Below, piece after piece: positions 20,829 through 28,803 of a stretch of 64,000 bases of DNA. A model generated the notes under the pieces. The model did not search any database. It saw nothing but the letters and a program-made list of their open reading frames with translations, and was not told where the DNA came from. Origin of the DNA: Palsa-504 sp963787645 (GTDB lineage Bacteria; Actinomycetota; Actinomycetes; Streptosporangiales; Streptosporangiaceae); contig CAWBDS010000012.1 in NCBI GenBank assembly GCA_963787645.1, positions 1 through 64,000 on the forward strand, written 5' to 3'. The position numbers and the translations under genes are program-made. Every line of letters begins with the position of its first letter. The first letter of the stretch is position 1.

Positions 20829-21037
20829 GATGACTCCTTGTTGTATTTGGTGTGCACGGATTGGCGGGTGATGCCCAAAGCGTCTCCGATCTGCTGCCAC
20901 GACCAGCCCTTTTCGCGGGCGGACGCGACGTGGTGCGCTTCGACCCTCTCCGCCAGGCGATGGAGCGCCAGCGAGGCGCGAAGCCCGATTGCCGGGTCAT
21001 CCGACGAGACATCCGCGCTGAGCTTTTCGATGTCCAT
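20825..21037 (-). CDS. Small HTH protein paired with the Clp-N gene
   Basis: A 70-residue protein. The C-terminal half is a sigma-70 region-4-like or XRE-like HTH (GWSWQQIGDALGITRQSVHTKYN), and the N-terminal half is helical (LRASLALHRLAERVEAHHVASARE). Its start ATG 21037 lies immediately next to twin palindromes and a TTGACA promoter, strongly suggesting autoregulation. It forms an operon with the downstream Clp-N gene (four-base overlap). This HTH/Clp-N pairing recurs in actinobacteria. Confidence 0.82.
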   Translation of the reverse strand: MDIEKLSADVSSDDPAIGLRASLALHRLAERVEAHHVASAREKGWSWQQIGDALGITRQSVHTKYNKESS

Positions 21038-21040
21038 GCC

Positions 21041-21086
21041 TGTCAGTTTAGACTGACACTCTCTGCCGTGTCAATCTAAACTGACA
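21041..21086 (-). promoter_or_regulatory. Promoter with twin 18-bp operators for the HTH/Clp-N operon
   Basis: Operator 1 is TGTCAGTTTAGACTGACA (21041-21058), with perfect seven-base arms. Operator 2 is TGTCAATCTAAACTGACA (21069-21086), with one mismatch. Together they also form a 21-bp inverted repeat (21038-21058 against 21069-21089, one mismatch). Read on the minus strand, -35 TTGACA (21074-21069), an 18-bp spacer and -10 TAAACT (21050-21045) lie inside the operators, with the ATG seven bases on. Confidence 0.75.
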
Positions 21087-21474
21087 GGCAGATCGCCACA
21101 CCGGACTCCCCCGGATCGCCGGGCAAGGACACGAATCCTTGGCTGGTGCGAGCCGTCCGCTTACTGCCGCAAGCACGGGATGACGCGGGATGATCCGGAC
21201 AACACGGCGGGTCGAGATGCTGAACGTCGAGGTGGGAGCCGTGATGGACCGCGAACCGCACGCTCTTGAAAACCACTAGGGCGCCGCTCCGCCCCGACAC
21301 ACACAGGCCCGACACACCCCGCACAGTGTGCGTACAAGATCGGTAGAGCCATCAGTGGGCCGCACTCACCCGTGGGCCGAGCTCGAGGCCGTCCGCCACC
21401 CCTGACATCTGTCACCAGCGACCCGGGAAGATAAGCACTAGGACCCGCAGGACTAGCGGACTAGCGTTAAGGCC
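21087..21474. other. 388-bp gap between the HTH operon promoter and a membrane-protein gene
   Basis: I see no convincing gene. Near the right end an eight-base direct repeat (GGACTAGC twice, 21450-21465) and TAGCGT at 21462-21467 precede GTG 21475 by seven bases, a probable leaderless promoter. Confidence 0.5.
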
Positions 21475-21989
21475 GTGACCGCGACAAGCACCACGAACCT
21501 CCTGATCGGCCTGGCCATCTTGGCCCTGCTGGTCTACCGGCAGCTGCAGGTGCGGCCGGTACGCGCCAACTACCGGCTGCCGCTCGTCCTGGCCGTCATC
21601 GGGATCATCGAGCTCACCAACTTCCTGCAGCACAACCACCACACCAGCACGATCTTCCTCGCGCTCGCGGGCAGCCTGGTCCTGGCCGCGATCACCGGCG
21701 CCATCCGCGCCATGACCGTGCGGGTCTGGTACGAAGCGGGCCAGGCCCTGCGCCAGGGGACCTGGATCACGCCGTGCTGTGGGTCGTCTCGCTGGGCGTG
21801 CACCTGGGCTACGACTACCTGGTCGACGGCAAGGGCCCGCAGTCTGGCCTCGGCACGGCCTCGCTGACCCTGTACTTCGCGGTCACCTACACCATCCAGC
21901 GGTTCATCCTGCAGGCCAAGGCCCAGCGGATCGTCGACGCCCCGCATCAGGACGTCAGCGGTCCGGGCCCCCGCACCCCCGCCTGGTAG
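21475..21989 (+). CDS. Conserved four-helix membrane protein, one frameshift
   Basis: The two parts belong together. The first (21475 to ~21765) has LLIGLAILALLVYRQLQVRPV, LVLAVIGIIELTNFLQ and GSLVLAAITGAIRAMTVRVW. The second (from ~21770) has VLWVVSLGVHLGYDYLVDG and LYFAVTYTIQRFILQAKAQR, ending at TAG 21987-21989. This matches an actinobacterial family of ~165-residue integral membrane proteins of unknown function. One base is out of register near 21767. The 3' end overlaps the converging protease gene by 35 bp. Confidence 0.75.
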
Positions 21990-23508
21990 ACCCGCAGCCG
22001 CACGACCCGCAGCCGCACGACCCGCAGCCGCACCGGTCGTCGCCGCAGCCACAGCGTCCGCCGGCGCCGCCACGATCGCAGCCCCCGCCACAGCGCGGGA
22101 ACAGGGCCGGGCCGACGCCCGGTATCGACTGCGCCCGCGCCTCGGCCAGCAGGGCCGCGGCCGCTTCCCGGGCGCTTTCCCCGCAGCGGGCCATCCGGGC
22201 CGCGATCAGCCCGGTGACGATCGGCGCCGAGAACGAGGTACCGCTCCACTGCGCCAGGCCGGTGAACGTCCTTTCCCCCGTATTGGGCGGGATCTGGCAG
22301 GCGTACGTGCCGCTGCCGAAGGCGTTGATGAGGTTCTGACCGGGCGCGTACACGTCGACCCAGCCGCCGTGATCGCTGAAGCCCGCCCGGCTGCGCCGGT
22401 CCGTCGCGAGCGCCCCGACGGAGAGCACGTCACCGAACGCGCCCGGCCAGGACGGTCGCCGGGTGTCGTTGTTGCCCGCCGGGGCGACGCAGATGACACC
22501 CTTGTACGGCCGGAGCTGCTCCAGCCAGGTTCCCAGGGCGATGAGCTGGTGGTTGTTCCTGGTCATGCACGAAGCCGTCAGGTGGAGGATCTCGAAGCCG
22601 AAGCCGAACGCCGCATTGAGCCTGCGCACGAAGTCCGATTCCAGGGCGCTGCCCGCGATGTTGAAGATGTTCGCCACGTAGATCTGCGCTTGCGGCGCCA
22701 GGCACCGCAGCACACCGGTGACGAACGTGCCGTGTCCCTCGTAGGGCACGATGGTGTTGCCCGGCCCGGCGCGCAGGTCGGTGCCATCCGGGATGCCGTG
22801 CAGCCACGGGAAGGTGGTCGCCGCTTCCGGGATGAGTCCGGTGTCGGCCACGAAAATCCGCACCCTGGCCCCGCCGTCCCGGCAGATCGCGGGATCTGGC
22901 CCTGCCCAGCGGGAAACCTCCTCCGGCTCGGTGGCCGAGCACGGAGTCATCGGCCCGTTCGCCGCCGTTAGCACGTGATCGGGCGTCGCGATCCCTTCGC
23001 CGAACTCGTCATCGATGAGTCTGAGAATGCGGAGCACGTCGGGCGGCTCACTCGCGCGGATTTGGTTATCACGCTCCGCAGGATCGCCATTACTATTCCG
23101 GTCGCCTGATGCCACGCTGTCACTTTCCGATGAAGTGTGGTTACTTTTAGAAGTACCCTTCCAGGGTTTGGGGTTAAGGCGAAGGAGCACGACATCGCGG
23201 ACCACTCGCGTGACATCGACCGTTTCCACGCCGTTCTCATGGAGAACGTCCAGGACCCCTCGCTGTTTGCTTGCCTCAAGCGTGGGCTGGGTGCCCTTAA
23301 TCCCTCCTGCGCCGCCCAGGTACTGGGCGCGGGTAAGAATGTGGCCCCGGGCGTACATAAAGCCGATGCCGTTGGGGGTCACCCCCGGGTCGGTATCCGC
23401 GGAGTCGCGAACGCCGCCGATTTCGATTCCGTGACGGGCGAACTCGCTGACGATGATCTCGGCCTCGGCGACGGCCTTGTCGTGGAGCTCGCTATACCAG
23501 AGGTTCAC
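21955..23508 (-). CDS. S8 (subtilisin-like) serine peptidase with Cys/Gly-rich tail
   Basis: A 517-residue protein. Residues 1 to ~190 form a non-secretory N-terminal region with no signal peptide, ending in a polar linker. The catalytic domain has Asp222 (FVADTGLI), His259 (YEGHGTFVTG), oxyanion Asn346 (APAGNN) and Ser425 (WSGTSFSAP), so a full triad is present. After ~residue 465 there is a tail of about 50 residues with some 14 cysteines, built partly of CGCGS repeats encoded by a 15-bp tandem repeat. The tail may bind metal or form a redox or maturation element. GTG 23508 is preceded by GGGAGGG. It is divergent from a TPR-CHAT protease. Confidence 0.88.
   Translation of the reverse strand: MNLWYSELHDKAVAEAEIIVSEFARHGIEIGGVRDSADTDPGVTPNGIGFMYARGHILTRAQYLGGAGGIKGTQPTLEASKQRGVLDVLHENGVETVDVTRVVRDVVLLRLNPKPWKGTSKSNHTSSESDSVASGDRNSNGDPAERDNQIRASEPPDVLRILRLIDDEFGEGIATPDHVLTAANGPMTPCSATEPEEVSRWAGPDPAICRDGGARVRIFVADTGLIPEAATTFPWLHGIPDGTDLRAGPGNTIVPYEGHGTFVTGVLRCLAPQAQIYVANIFNIAGSALESDFVRRLNAAFGFGFEILHLTASCMTRNNHQLIALGTWLEQLRPYKGVICVAPAGNNDTRRPSWPGAFGDVLSVGALATDRRSRAGFSDHGGWVDVYAPGQNLINAFGSGTYACQIPPNTGERTFTGLAQWSGTSFSAPIVTGLIAARMARCGESAREAAAALLAEARAQSIPGVGPALFPRCGGGCDRGGAGGRCGCGDDRCGCGSCGCGSCGCGSTRRGCGGPDR
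21991..22035 (-). repeat. Three 15-bp repeats encoding CGCGS units of the protease tail
   Basis: CCCGCAGCCGCACGA occurs at 21991, 22006 and, with its last bases changed, 22021. In the protease frame each unit encodes Cys-Gly-Cys-Gly-Ser. Confidence 0.8.
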
Positions 23509-23667
23509 TGTGCCCTCCCGAACTACGGATTTACCCGATCTAACCGCGGGCCCTGGCCGCGGGCTGGCGGGTGGTTAGGGAACCCGCGGGTTGAATTGCC
23601 TTACGGAGCGGCCCTCGTGACGGGTTAATACATGGACCGCACGAATCGGGGATCCTAAAATCGGCTT

Positions 23668-26304
23668 GTGGGTGGGGGAAACTCCGCGATGGCGCCCGGG
23701 CCACGCGAGACCGATGACCTGATTCTGCTGTCCACGTCGCGACCGCAGGAGGCATTGGCCAAGGCGCGTGCCGTGCTGGCGCGACAGCCCGGCCCGTATG
23801 ACGCCTCCGTGGCTCATCAGGCCGCGGCGATCGTGCTGCGCGATTTCGGCGACGTCGAGGCTGGGGTCCGCGAATTGCGCGAGGCGCTGCGCCTGGCCCA
23901 TCGCACGGGCTCGGCCGAGCGGGAAGCCGACGTGCTCGCCAGCCTGGGCGTCGCGCTCGTCTTCGCAGGCCGGACGGCGGCCGGGCTGGCCGCGTTCGAG
24001 CGGGCCGCGCAGCGTTCCAGTGGCGTGCTGGCGGCGCGAGTACGAGCCCGGCGCGCGATCGTGCTGGTGGCCCTGGGCCGGTTTCCGGCGGCCCTGGAAG
24101 ATGCGCAGCACGCGGTCGTGGTGCTGCGGCGCGCCGGTGACCTGCTCTGGACCGCTCGCGCGCTCAACACCCGCGCGAACGCCTACATGAAGCTGGGCCT
24201 GACCAGCCGGGCTGATGCCGACTTCGCGTCCGCCGCCCGGCTGTATGCCGAGATCGGGCAGGAACTGGAAGCGAGCGACCCGGTGGTCAATCGCGCGCTG
24301 GTCGCTTTCGCCTCGGGCGACCTGCCGGCCGCGCTGGCCTATCTCGATGCGGCGGTACCCCTATACCGCAGGCTCAACGTGCCGATCGTAACGCTGCGCG
24401 TCGAACGGTGCGCCGTGCTGCTGGCGGCCGGGCTGGCCAGCGACGCCCTGGCCGAGGCCGATGCGGCGTTGCGGGAGATGGAGCAGATCCGCGGCCCGTC
24501 GACCAAGAAGGCGGAACTGCTGCTGATGGCGGCCACCTGCGCGCTGGCCGCGGATCAGCCTCCGGCCGCCCTGGACTGGGCGCAGGCTGCCTACCGTCTG
24601 TTCCGGTCGCAGCACAGCACCTGGCGGCAGGCTCATGCGGCGTACGTGCTCAGCCACGCCCGGTACGCGGCTGGCCCGGCCTCGGCCGCCTTGCTGCGTG
24701 AGGCGAACCGGGCCGCCGCGCGGCTGGACCTGCTGGGTGCGGCCGACGCGGCCCAGGCCCATCTGCTGGCCGGCCGCATCGCCCTGGATCTCGGCCGCCA
24801 CGCGGACGCCGACCGTCATCTAGTCGCGACGGCCGCGATCCGGCGCCGCGGGCCGGCGCTATCCCGGGTCGGCGGCTGGCTCGGCGAGGCCCTGCGCGCC
24901 GAGGCCGCGGGCCGTCCCGGCCGGATGCTGGCCGCCTGCCGCCACGGGCTCGACGCCCTCGACGAGCATCGATTCGCCCTCGGCGCCTCAGAGCTCCGAG
25001 CGCGGGCCACCGTGCACGGTGCCGAACTGGCCGTGCTCGCGCAGCGCCATGCCGCCCGTGCGGGCCGCCCGCGGCTGCTGCTGACCTGGAGCGAGCGCTG
25101 GCGGGCCACCGCGCTGGCGGTTCCACGCGTGCGACCGCTCGCCGACCCGGAACTCAACACCAGCCTGACCGCGCTGCGCAGCGTGACCAGGCAACTGGAG
25201 GCGGTGCGCAGCCAGGATAGGTCAAGCGCGTCTCTCCAGCGGGAACAAAAGCGCCTGGAGAGCGTGGTACGCGCCAGCGCGCTGCGAGCTAAGGGGGCCG
25301 CCGGCACCGGGAGATCCTCGTTCAGCCCGGGCGGCCTGCTGGACGAGCTCGGCCCGGCCCGGCTGGTCGAGATCGTCGACGTCGACGGCGACCTGCACGT
25401 CCTGGTCTGCGGGGCGGGCCGGGTGCGGCAGTTCGCGGCGGGCCACGCCAGCGACGCCATGAAGGCCGCGGACTTCGCCCGCTTCGCCCTGCGCCGCCTG
25501 GCCCGCGCCCGGCCCGGCGACGACCCGGCCAGCGCGCTGTCCATCCTGGACAAGGCGGGTCCCATGCTGGAGCAGGTGCTGCTCGGACCGGCCGCCCGGC
25601 ACCTGGGCGATGGGCCCGTCATCATCGTCCCGACCGGCAAGCTGCACCCCATCCCGTGGACCCTGCTGCCCGCGCTGAACGACCGGGTGGTCAGCGTGTC
25701 CCCGTCCGCCAGTGCCTGGATGCGCGCTCGCGCCGCGCCCGCGCCCGGACACCGCCACGTCACCCTGGCCCGCGGGCCCGGCCTGGCCTCGGACGGAGCC
25801 GAGGTGCCGCTGGTCGCCCGGCTGTACGACGATGTCACGATGCTGGACCAGGGCGCGGCCACCGCCGATAAGGTGCTGACCGCCCTGGACGGGGCGTGGC
25901 TGGCGCACATCGCCGCGCACGGGATCTTCCGATCCGACAGCCCGCTGTTCTCCTCGCTGCGGATGCACGACGGGCCGCTGACCGTCTACGACTTCGAGCG
26001 GCTGGACCGCGCGCCGTACCGGCTGGTCCTGTCCAGCTGTGACTCCGGGGTACTGGCGCCGGCCGGGGCCAACGAGCTGCTCGGCCTGGTGTCCAGCCTG
26101 CTCCCGCTGGGCACCGCGGGCATCCTGGCCGCCATCGTGCCGCTGAACGATCAGGCCGTCGTGCCGCTGATGATCGACCTGCACCGGCACCTGCGGGCCG
26201 GCCAGACCCTGGCCGAGTCGATCTACCACGTCCGGCGGCGGCTCACCGATGATCCGGTCGAGCACGCCACCGCCGCCTCCCTGGTCACCCTAGGCGCCGC
26301 CTGA
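23668..26304 (+). CDS. TPR-repeat CHAT-domain protease (caspase-like)
   Basis: An 878-residue protein. Residues ~20-480 are TPR-like helical repeats rich in Ala/Leu/Arg, ~490-530 a coiled-coil linker, and ~540-878 a CHAT domain of the caspase/separase clan. The catalytic dyad is visible as His751 (HIAAHGIF) and Cys791 (VLSSCDSG), followed by a GILAAIVPLNDQA block. CHAT proteases cut specific protein partners and often serve in regulated cell death, defence or peptide-processing systems. TAAAAT (23656-23661) six bases before GTG 23668 indicates a leaderless start; ATG 23689 is an alternative. Its divergence from the S8 protease suggests a joint proteolytic circuit. Confidence 0.88.
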   Translation: MGGGNSAMAPGPRETDDLILLSTSRPQEALAKARAVLARQPGPYDASVAHQAAAIVLRDFGDVEAGVRELREALRLAHRTGSAEREADVLASLGVALVFAGRTAAGLAAFERAAQRSSGVLAARVRARRAIVLVALGRFPAALEDAQHAVVVLRRAGDLLWTARALNTRANAYMKLGLTSRADADFASAARLYAEIGQELEASDPVVNRALVAFASGDLPAALAYLDAAVPLYRRLNVPIVTLRVERCAVLLAAGLASDALAEADAALREMEQIRGPSTKKAELLLMAATCALAADQPPAALDWAQAAYRLFRSQHSTWRQAHAAYVLSHARYAAGPASAALLREANRAAARLDLLGAADAAQAHLLAGRIALDLGRHADADRHLVATAAIRRRGPALSRVGGWLGEALRAEAAGRPGRMLAACRHGLDALDEHRFALGASELRARATVHGAELAVLAQRHAARAGRPRLLLTWSERWRATALAVPRVRPLADPELNTSLTALRSVTRQLEAVRSQDRSSASLQREQKRLESVVRASALRAKGAAGTGRSSFSPGGLLDELGPARLVEIVDVDGDLHVLVCGAGRVRQFAAGHASDAMKAADFARFALRRLARARPGDDPASALSILDKAGPMLEQVLLGPAARHLGDGPVIIVPTGKLHPIPWTLLPALNDRVVSVSPSASAWMRARAAPAPGHRHVTLARGPGLASDGAEVPLVARLYDDVTMLDQGAATADKVLTALDGAWLAHIAAHGIFRSDSPLFSSLRMHDGPLTVYDFERLDRAPYRLVLSSCDSGVLAPAGANELLGLVSSLLPLGTAGILAAIVPLNDQAVVPLMIDLHRHLRAGQTLAESIYHVRRRLTDDPVEHATAASLVTLGAA

Positions 26305-26332
26305 GCCGCGAAGCCGCCAGAACCGCGACGTG

Positions 26333-26776
26333 CTACAGCGTGATCCACCCGGTCAGCACGTCGGCCCCGTCCTCGGTGCGGCAGCGTATTCGGAACGGGC
26401 TGGCCGGGATCGGGGACACCCCGAAGCAGCCGATCTCGTCCACCGGCGAGCTGGTTGCCACGGCCTCCGTGTGGATCTCGAGCGTGCCGGCCCGCGGCGG
26501 GATGATCTGGCCGAGCAGCGTGCTCTCACCCACCTCCAGCTCGATGGACAGCTGCCCCGAGGTGAAGGTGAGCGCCCGGATCGTCGCGGTCTCCGATCGC
26601 ACCGCGGCCGCCACGTCCTGGTCCCGGCGGGAGTCGTAGGTCAGCTGAGCCAGCTCGGCGTCGATGTTGTGCCACGCGAACGCGTTCTTGCCCGTCTCGA
26701 CGAACCACTCGGGGACCGCCTCCCGGGCCCGGAGCGCCTCCGCCAGCGCCGCCAGGAGCTCCTCGTCGTCATGCAC
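26333..26776 (-). CDS. Conserved small protein of the CHAT/sigma locus
   Basis: A 147-residue cytoplasmic protein. The N-terminal helix region (ELLAALAEALRAREAVPEWFVETGKNAFAWH, in two stretches) is followed by a beta-rich half (LSIELEVGESTLLGQIIPP, EIGCFGVSPIPASPFRIRC, GWITL) that resembles a carboxypeptidase-regulatory or Ig-like sandwich. I recall this type as conserved beside ECF-like sigma factors in actinobacteria, with no known function. GTG 26776 is preceded by GGGAGG and overlaps the sigma-fragment gene by eight bases. It converges on the CHAT gene with 28 bp between stops. Confidence 0.72.
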   Translation of the reverse strand: MHDDEELLAALAEALRAREAVPEWFVETGKNAFAWHNIDAELAQLTYDSRRDQDVAAAVRSETATIRALTFTSGQLSIELEVGESTLLGQIIPPRAGTLEIHTEAVATSSPVDEIGCFGVSPIPASPFRIRCRTEDGADVLTGWITL

Positions 26777-27119
26777 GTTGCTCGCCTCCCGCCCAGTTGA
26801 CGCCGACCTCGCCTTCGATGAACGCGGTCAGGGCGCTGGACTTGCGCAGCCGTTCCAGGCAGCGGGCTCGCTGCGGGCCGATGCTCCCCACCGCGACCTG
26901 CAGGGTCTTGCTGATCTTCGCGTACGGACACGGGGGGTCGCTGGTGAGCATGGCCAGCAAGCGCTGACACCGGGGCGGGAGCTCCGCGAGCGCCGTTCGT
27001 AGCGCCGCGTTCCGCTCAGCCATGAGGATCTCCTCGTCGATGATCGTGTTGTTCACGAATTGCAGAGCGTCGTCTAGTCCTGTTCCTAGCCGCTCCGATT
27101 TACGAGCTGCGGTCACCAC
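26769..27119 (-). pseudogene. ECF-like sigma factor remnant (region 4 retained, region 2 missing)
   Basis: The ~116 codons encode a sigma-70 region 4: AALRTALAELPPRCQRLLAML, then YAKISKTLQVAVGSIGPQRARCLERLR as the HTH. Upstream codons still read THRECLRVVTAARKSE in frame (to ~27155), which is the end of region 2 in homologues, but a stop and unrelated sequence come next and no region 2 exists. GTG 27119 has no good ribosome site. Either the gene is truncated or ~250 bp are missing from the assembly. It should be read with the small partner gene it overlaps. Confidence 0.65.
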
Positions 27120-27263
27120 CCGCAGGCACTCCCGGTGGGTGGTCGGCCAGCCCCGGCTGGCCCGCCTTCAGCCATCATCAGCGCCTCAGTTGTGGCGGTT
27201 AACCTCTCTTTTCTAACCCGGAGGACGCCTGGGCGTCACCTGATACACCCGGCGCAGGTTCTG

Positions 27264-28007
27264 TCAAATCATTTCCAGCAGGATGCCGGTCGCGTCCAGC
27301 TGACGGGGGATGGGCCCGATGGCCCGGGCAGGCCGGAACTGCGGCCCGCCCGGCCAGCCGTGCCCGCCGCCCTCGATCCGGTACAGGACCACCGGCGGGC
27401 ACCCGGGCGCGGACCAGGTCAACCTGGTCACCGGCGGATCCCCGGCCGCGGGCGGCAGCTGCGAAACGTCCGGCTCGCCGCTGATCCCGTTGCCCGCCGC
27501 CCAGTCCCGGGCCACCGCCTCCACCGGGGCGGTCCGCCGCTCGGCGGGCAGATCGCCGTGCCGCGCGGCCCGCCACCGCAGGATCAGGCCCGAGATGCCC
27601 CCCGCGGCCAGCGCCCCGCCGTCGTAGTTCACCGCGCGGTCCCCGGTCCCGGCCATGATCGTCACCGGGATCCGCTGCCGCGGCACCGGTCCGGCCGCCC
27701 GGCTGAACTCCCTGATCGTGGGCGCCACCAGGAACGCGACGTCGTCGAGGGCCGGCTCCCCGGGCGGCGGCCGCCCGATGTGCCACACCTCGCCCCAGCC
27801 GTCCGGGAACACCGTGGTCACCCCGGCCGCCGGCCCCCGGGTGGCCAGTCCGGTGAACGTCGTGGCCGTCTGCTGGCCGTTGGTCCCCGACCCATGCAGC
27901 ACCATCAGCAGCGGCCCCGTCGCGGCGGGCTCGCGCGCCAGCCAGTACCCGCGCCGCACGCCCGCCACGTCCAGCGTGCCGTGCTCCAGCCCAACGTCCG
28001 CTGCCAC
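27264..28007 (-). CDS. Polyhydroxybutyrate-depolymerase/LpqC-type esterase lacking the nucleophile segment
   Basis: A 247-residue alpha/beta-hydrolase of the LpqC/PHB-depolymerase family. MVLHGSGTNGQQT (oxyanion region), VFPDGWGEVWH, DDVAFL, then IPVTIMAGTGDRAVNYDGG (acid loop) and a C-terminal GGGHGWPGG (catalytic His) are present. In relatives ~55-60 residues carrying the GxSxG nucleophile elbow lie between DDVAFLVAPTI and the acid loop. Here only ~20 residues are found and no GxSxG is visible. The enzyme should therefore be inactive unless the DNA is misassembled. GTG 28007 is leaderless, six bases from CATAAT on the minus strand. Confidence 0.72.
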   Translation of the reverse strand: MAADVGLEHGTLDVAGVRRGYWLAREPAATGPLLMVLHGSGTNGQQTATTFTGLATRGPAAGVTTVFPDGWGEVWHIGRPPPGEPALDDVAFLVAPTIREFSRAAGPVPRQRIPVTIMAGTGDRAVNYDGGALAAGGISGLILRWRAARHGDLPAERRTAPVEAVARDWAAGNGISGEPDVSQLPPAAGDPPVTRLTWSAPGCPPVVLYRIEGGGHGWPGGPQFRPARAIGPIPRQLDATGILLEMI

Positions 28008-28012
28008 CCAGG

Positions 28013-28019
28013 CATTATG
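28013..28019. promoter_or_regulatory. Bidirectional -10 between esterase and methyltransferase
   Basis: The plus strand CATTAT (28013-28018) is seven bases before ATG 28026. The minus strand CATAAT (28019-28014) is six bases before GTG 28007. The near-palindromic site would start two leaderless messages in opposite directions. Confidence 0.5.
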
Positions 28020-28025
28020 ACTCGT

Positions 28026-28690
28026 ATGGCCGAACACGACTGGTTCACCTGGCACCACGACTACGACGTGCCCGGCACCGCGCTGGCGCGGCGGCTCGCG
28101 GCGGTGCAGGAGCAGATCCGCGCCGCGCTGGACCAGGCCCGGCCGGGCCCGCTGCGCGCCATCAGCGTGTGCGCGGGCCAGGGCCGTGACCTGATCGGCG
28201 CCCTGGCCGGCCACCCGCGCCGGCCGGACGTCCGGGCCCGGCTGGTCGAGATCGACCCGCGCAGCGCCGAGTTCGCGCGCCAGGCGGCCCGGGCCGCGGA
28301 CCTGCCCGGGATCGAGGTGGCGATCGGCGACGCGGCGCTGACCTACGCCTACGCCGGGCTGGTCCCCGCCGACCTGGTCCTGGTCTGCGGCGTGTTCGGC
28401 AACCTGACCGACGCGGACATCGAGCGCACGGTGGGCTACTGCACCCAGCTGTGCGCCCAGGGCGGGACGGTGATCTGGACCCGCGGCCGCTGGTCTCCGG
28501 ACCTGCTGCCGGGGATCTGCGACTGGTTCGCCGCCCGCGGCTTCGACGAGCTCTGGGTGTCCGATCCGGCCGAGGGCTGGGGCGTCGCCGCCCACCGCTT
28601 CACCGGCACTCCCGACCCTCTGGAACCAGGGGTCCGCATGTTCACCTTCCGGGGCCATCACCCCCGTACCGGCCCGCCCCGATTTTTATG
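28026..28690 (+). CDS. Class I SAM-dependent methyltransferase, 3' end unclear
   Basis: A Rossmann methyltransferase of roughly 220 residues. Motif I is the variant ISVCAGQGRDLIGAL, motif II is ARLVEIDPRS, and the later strand LVLVCGVFGNLTDADI follows. The fold signal ends near VRMFTFRGHH (~28660). The frame then stays open far into the next gene with low-complexity Pro/Arg coding, so a frameshift near 28665-28690 has probably removed the stop; TAG 28792 in the next frame is a candidate. The end given is where family similarity fades. Start ATG 28026 fits a leaderless promoter; ATG 28017 is an alternative. The substrate is unknown. Confidence 0.7.
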
Positions 28691-28803
28691 CCGAACGGAC
28701 CACCCAGCGTGCCCCCGTTCCCCTCCTTCCGAACCCGCCCCTGTCCTTTTTCCCGCCCCGGGCCCCCGTTCCCCTCCTCCCGGACCGGGGTTAGCGTGGC
28801 GTG

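Noticed and set aside
22369..22971. Plus-strand open frame opposite the S8 protease
   Set aside because: Antisense shadow of the protease catalytic domain without motifs or a ribosome site.
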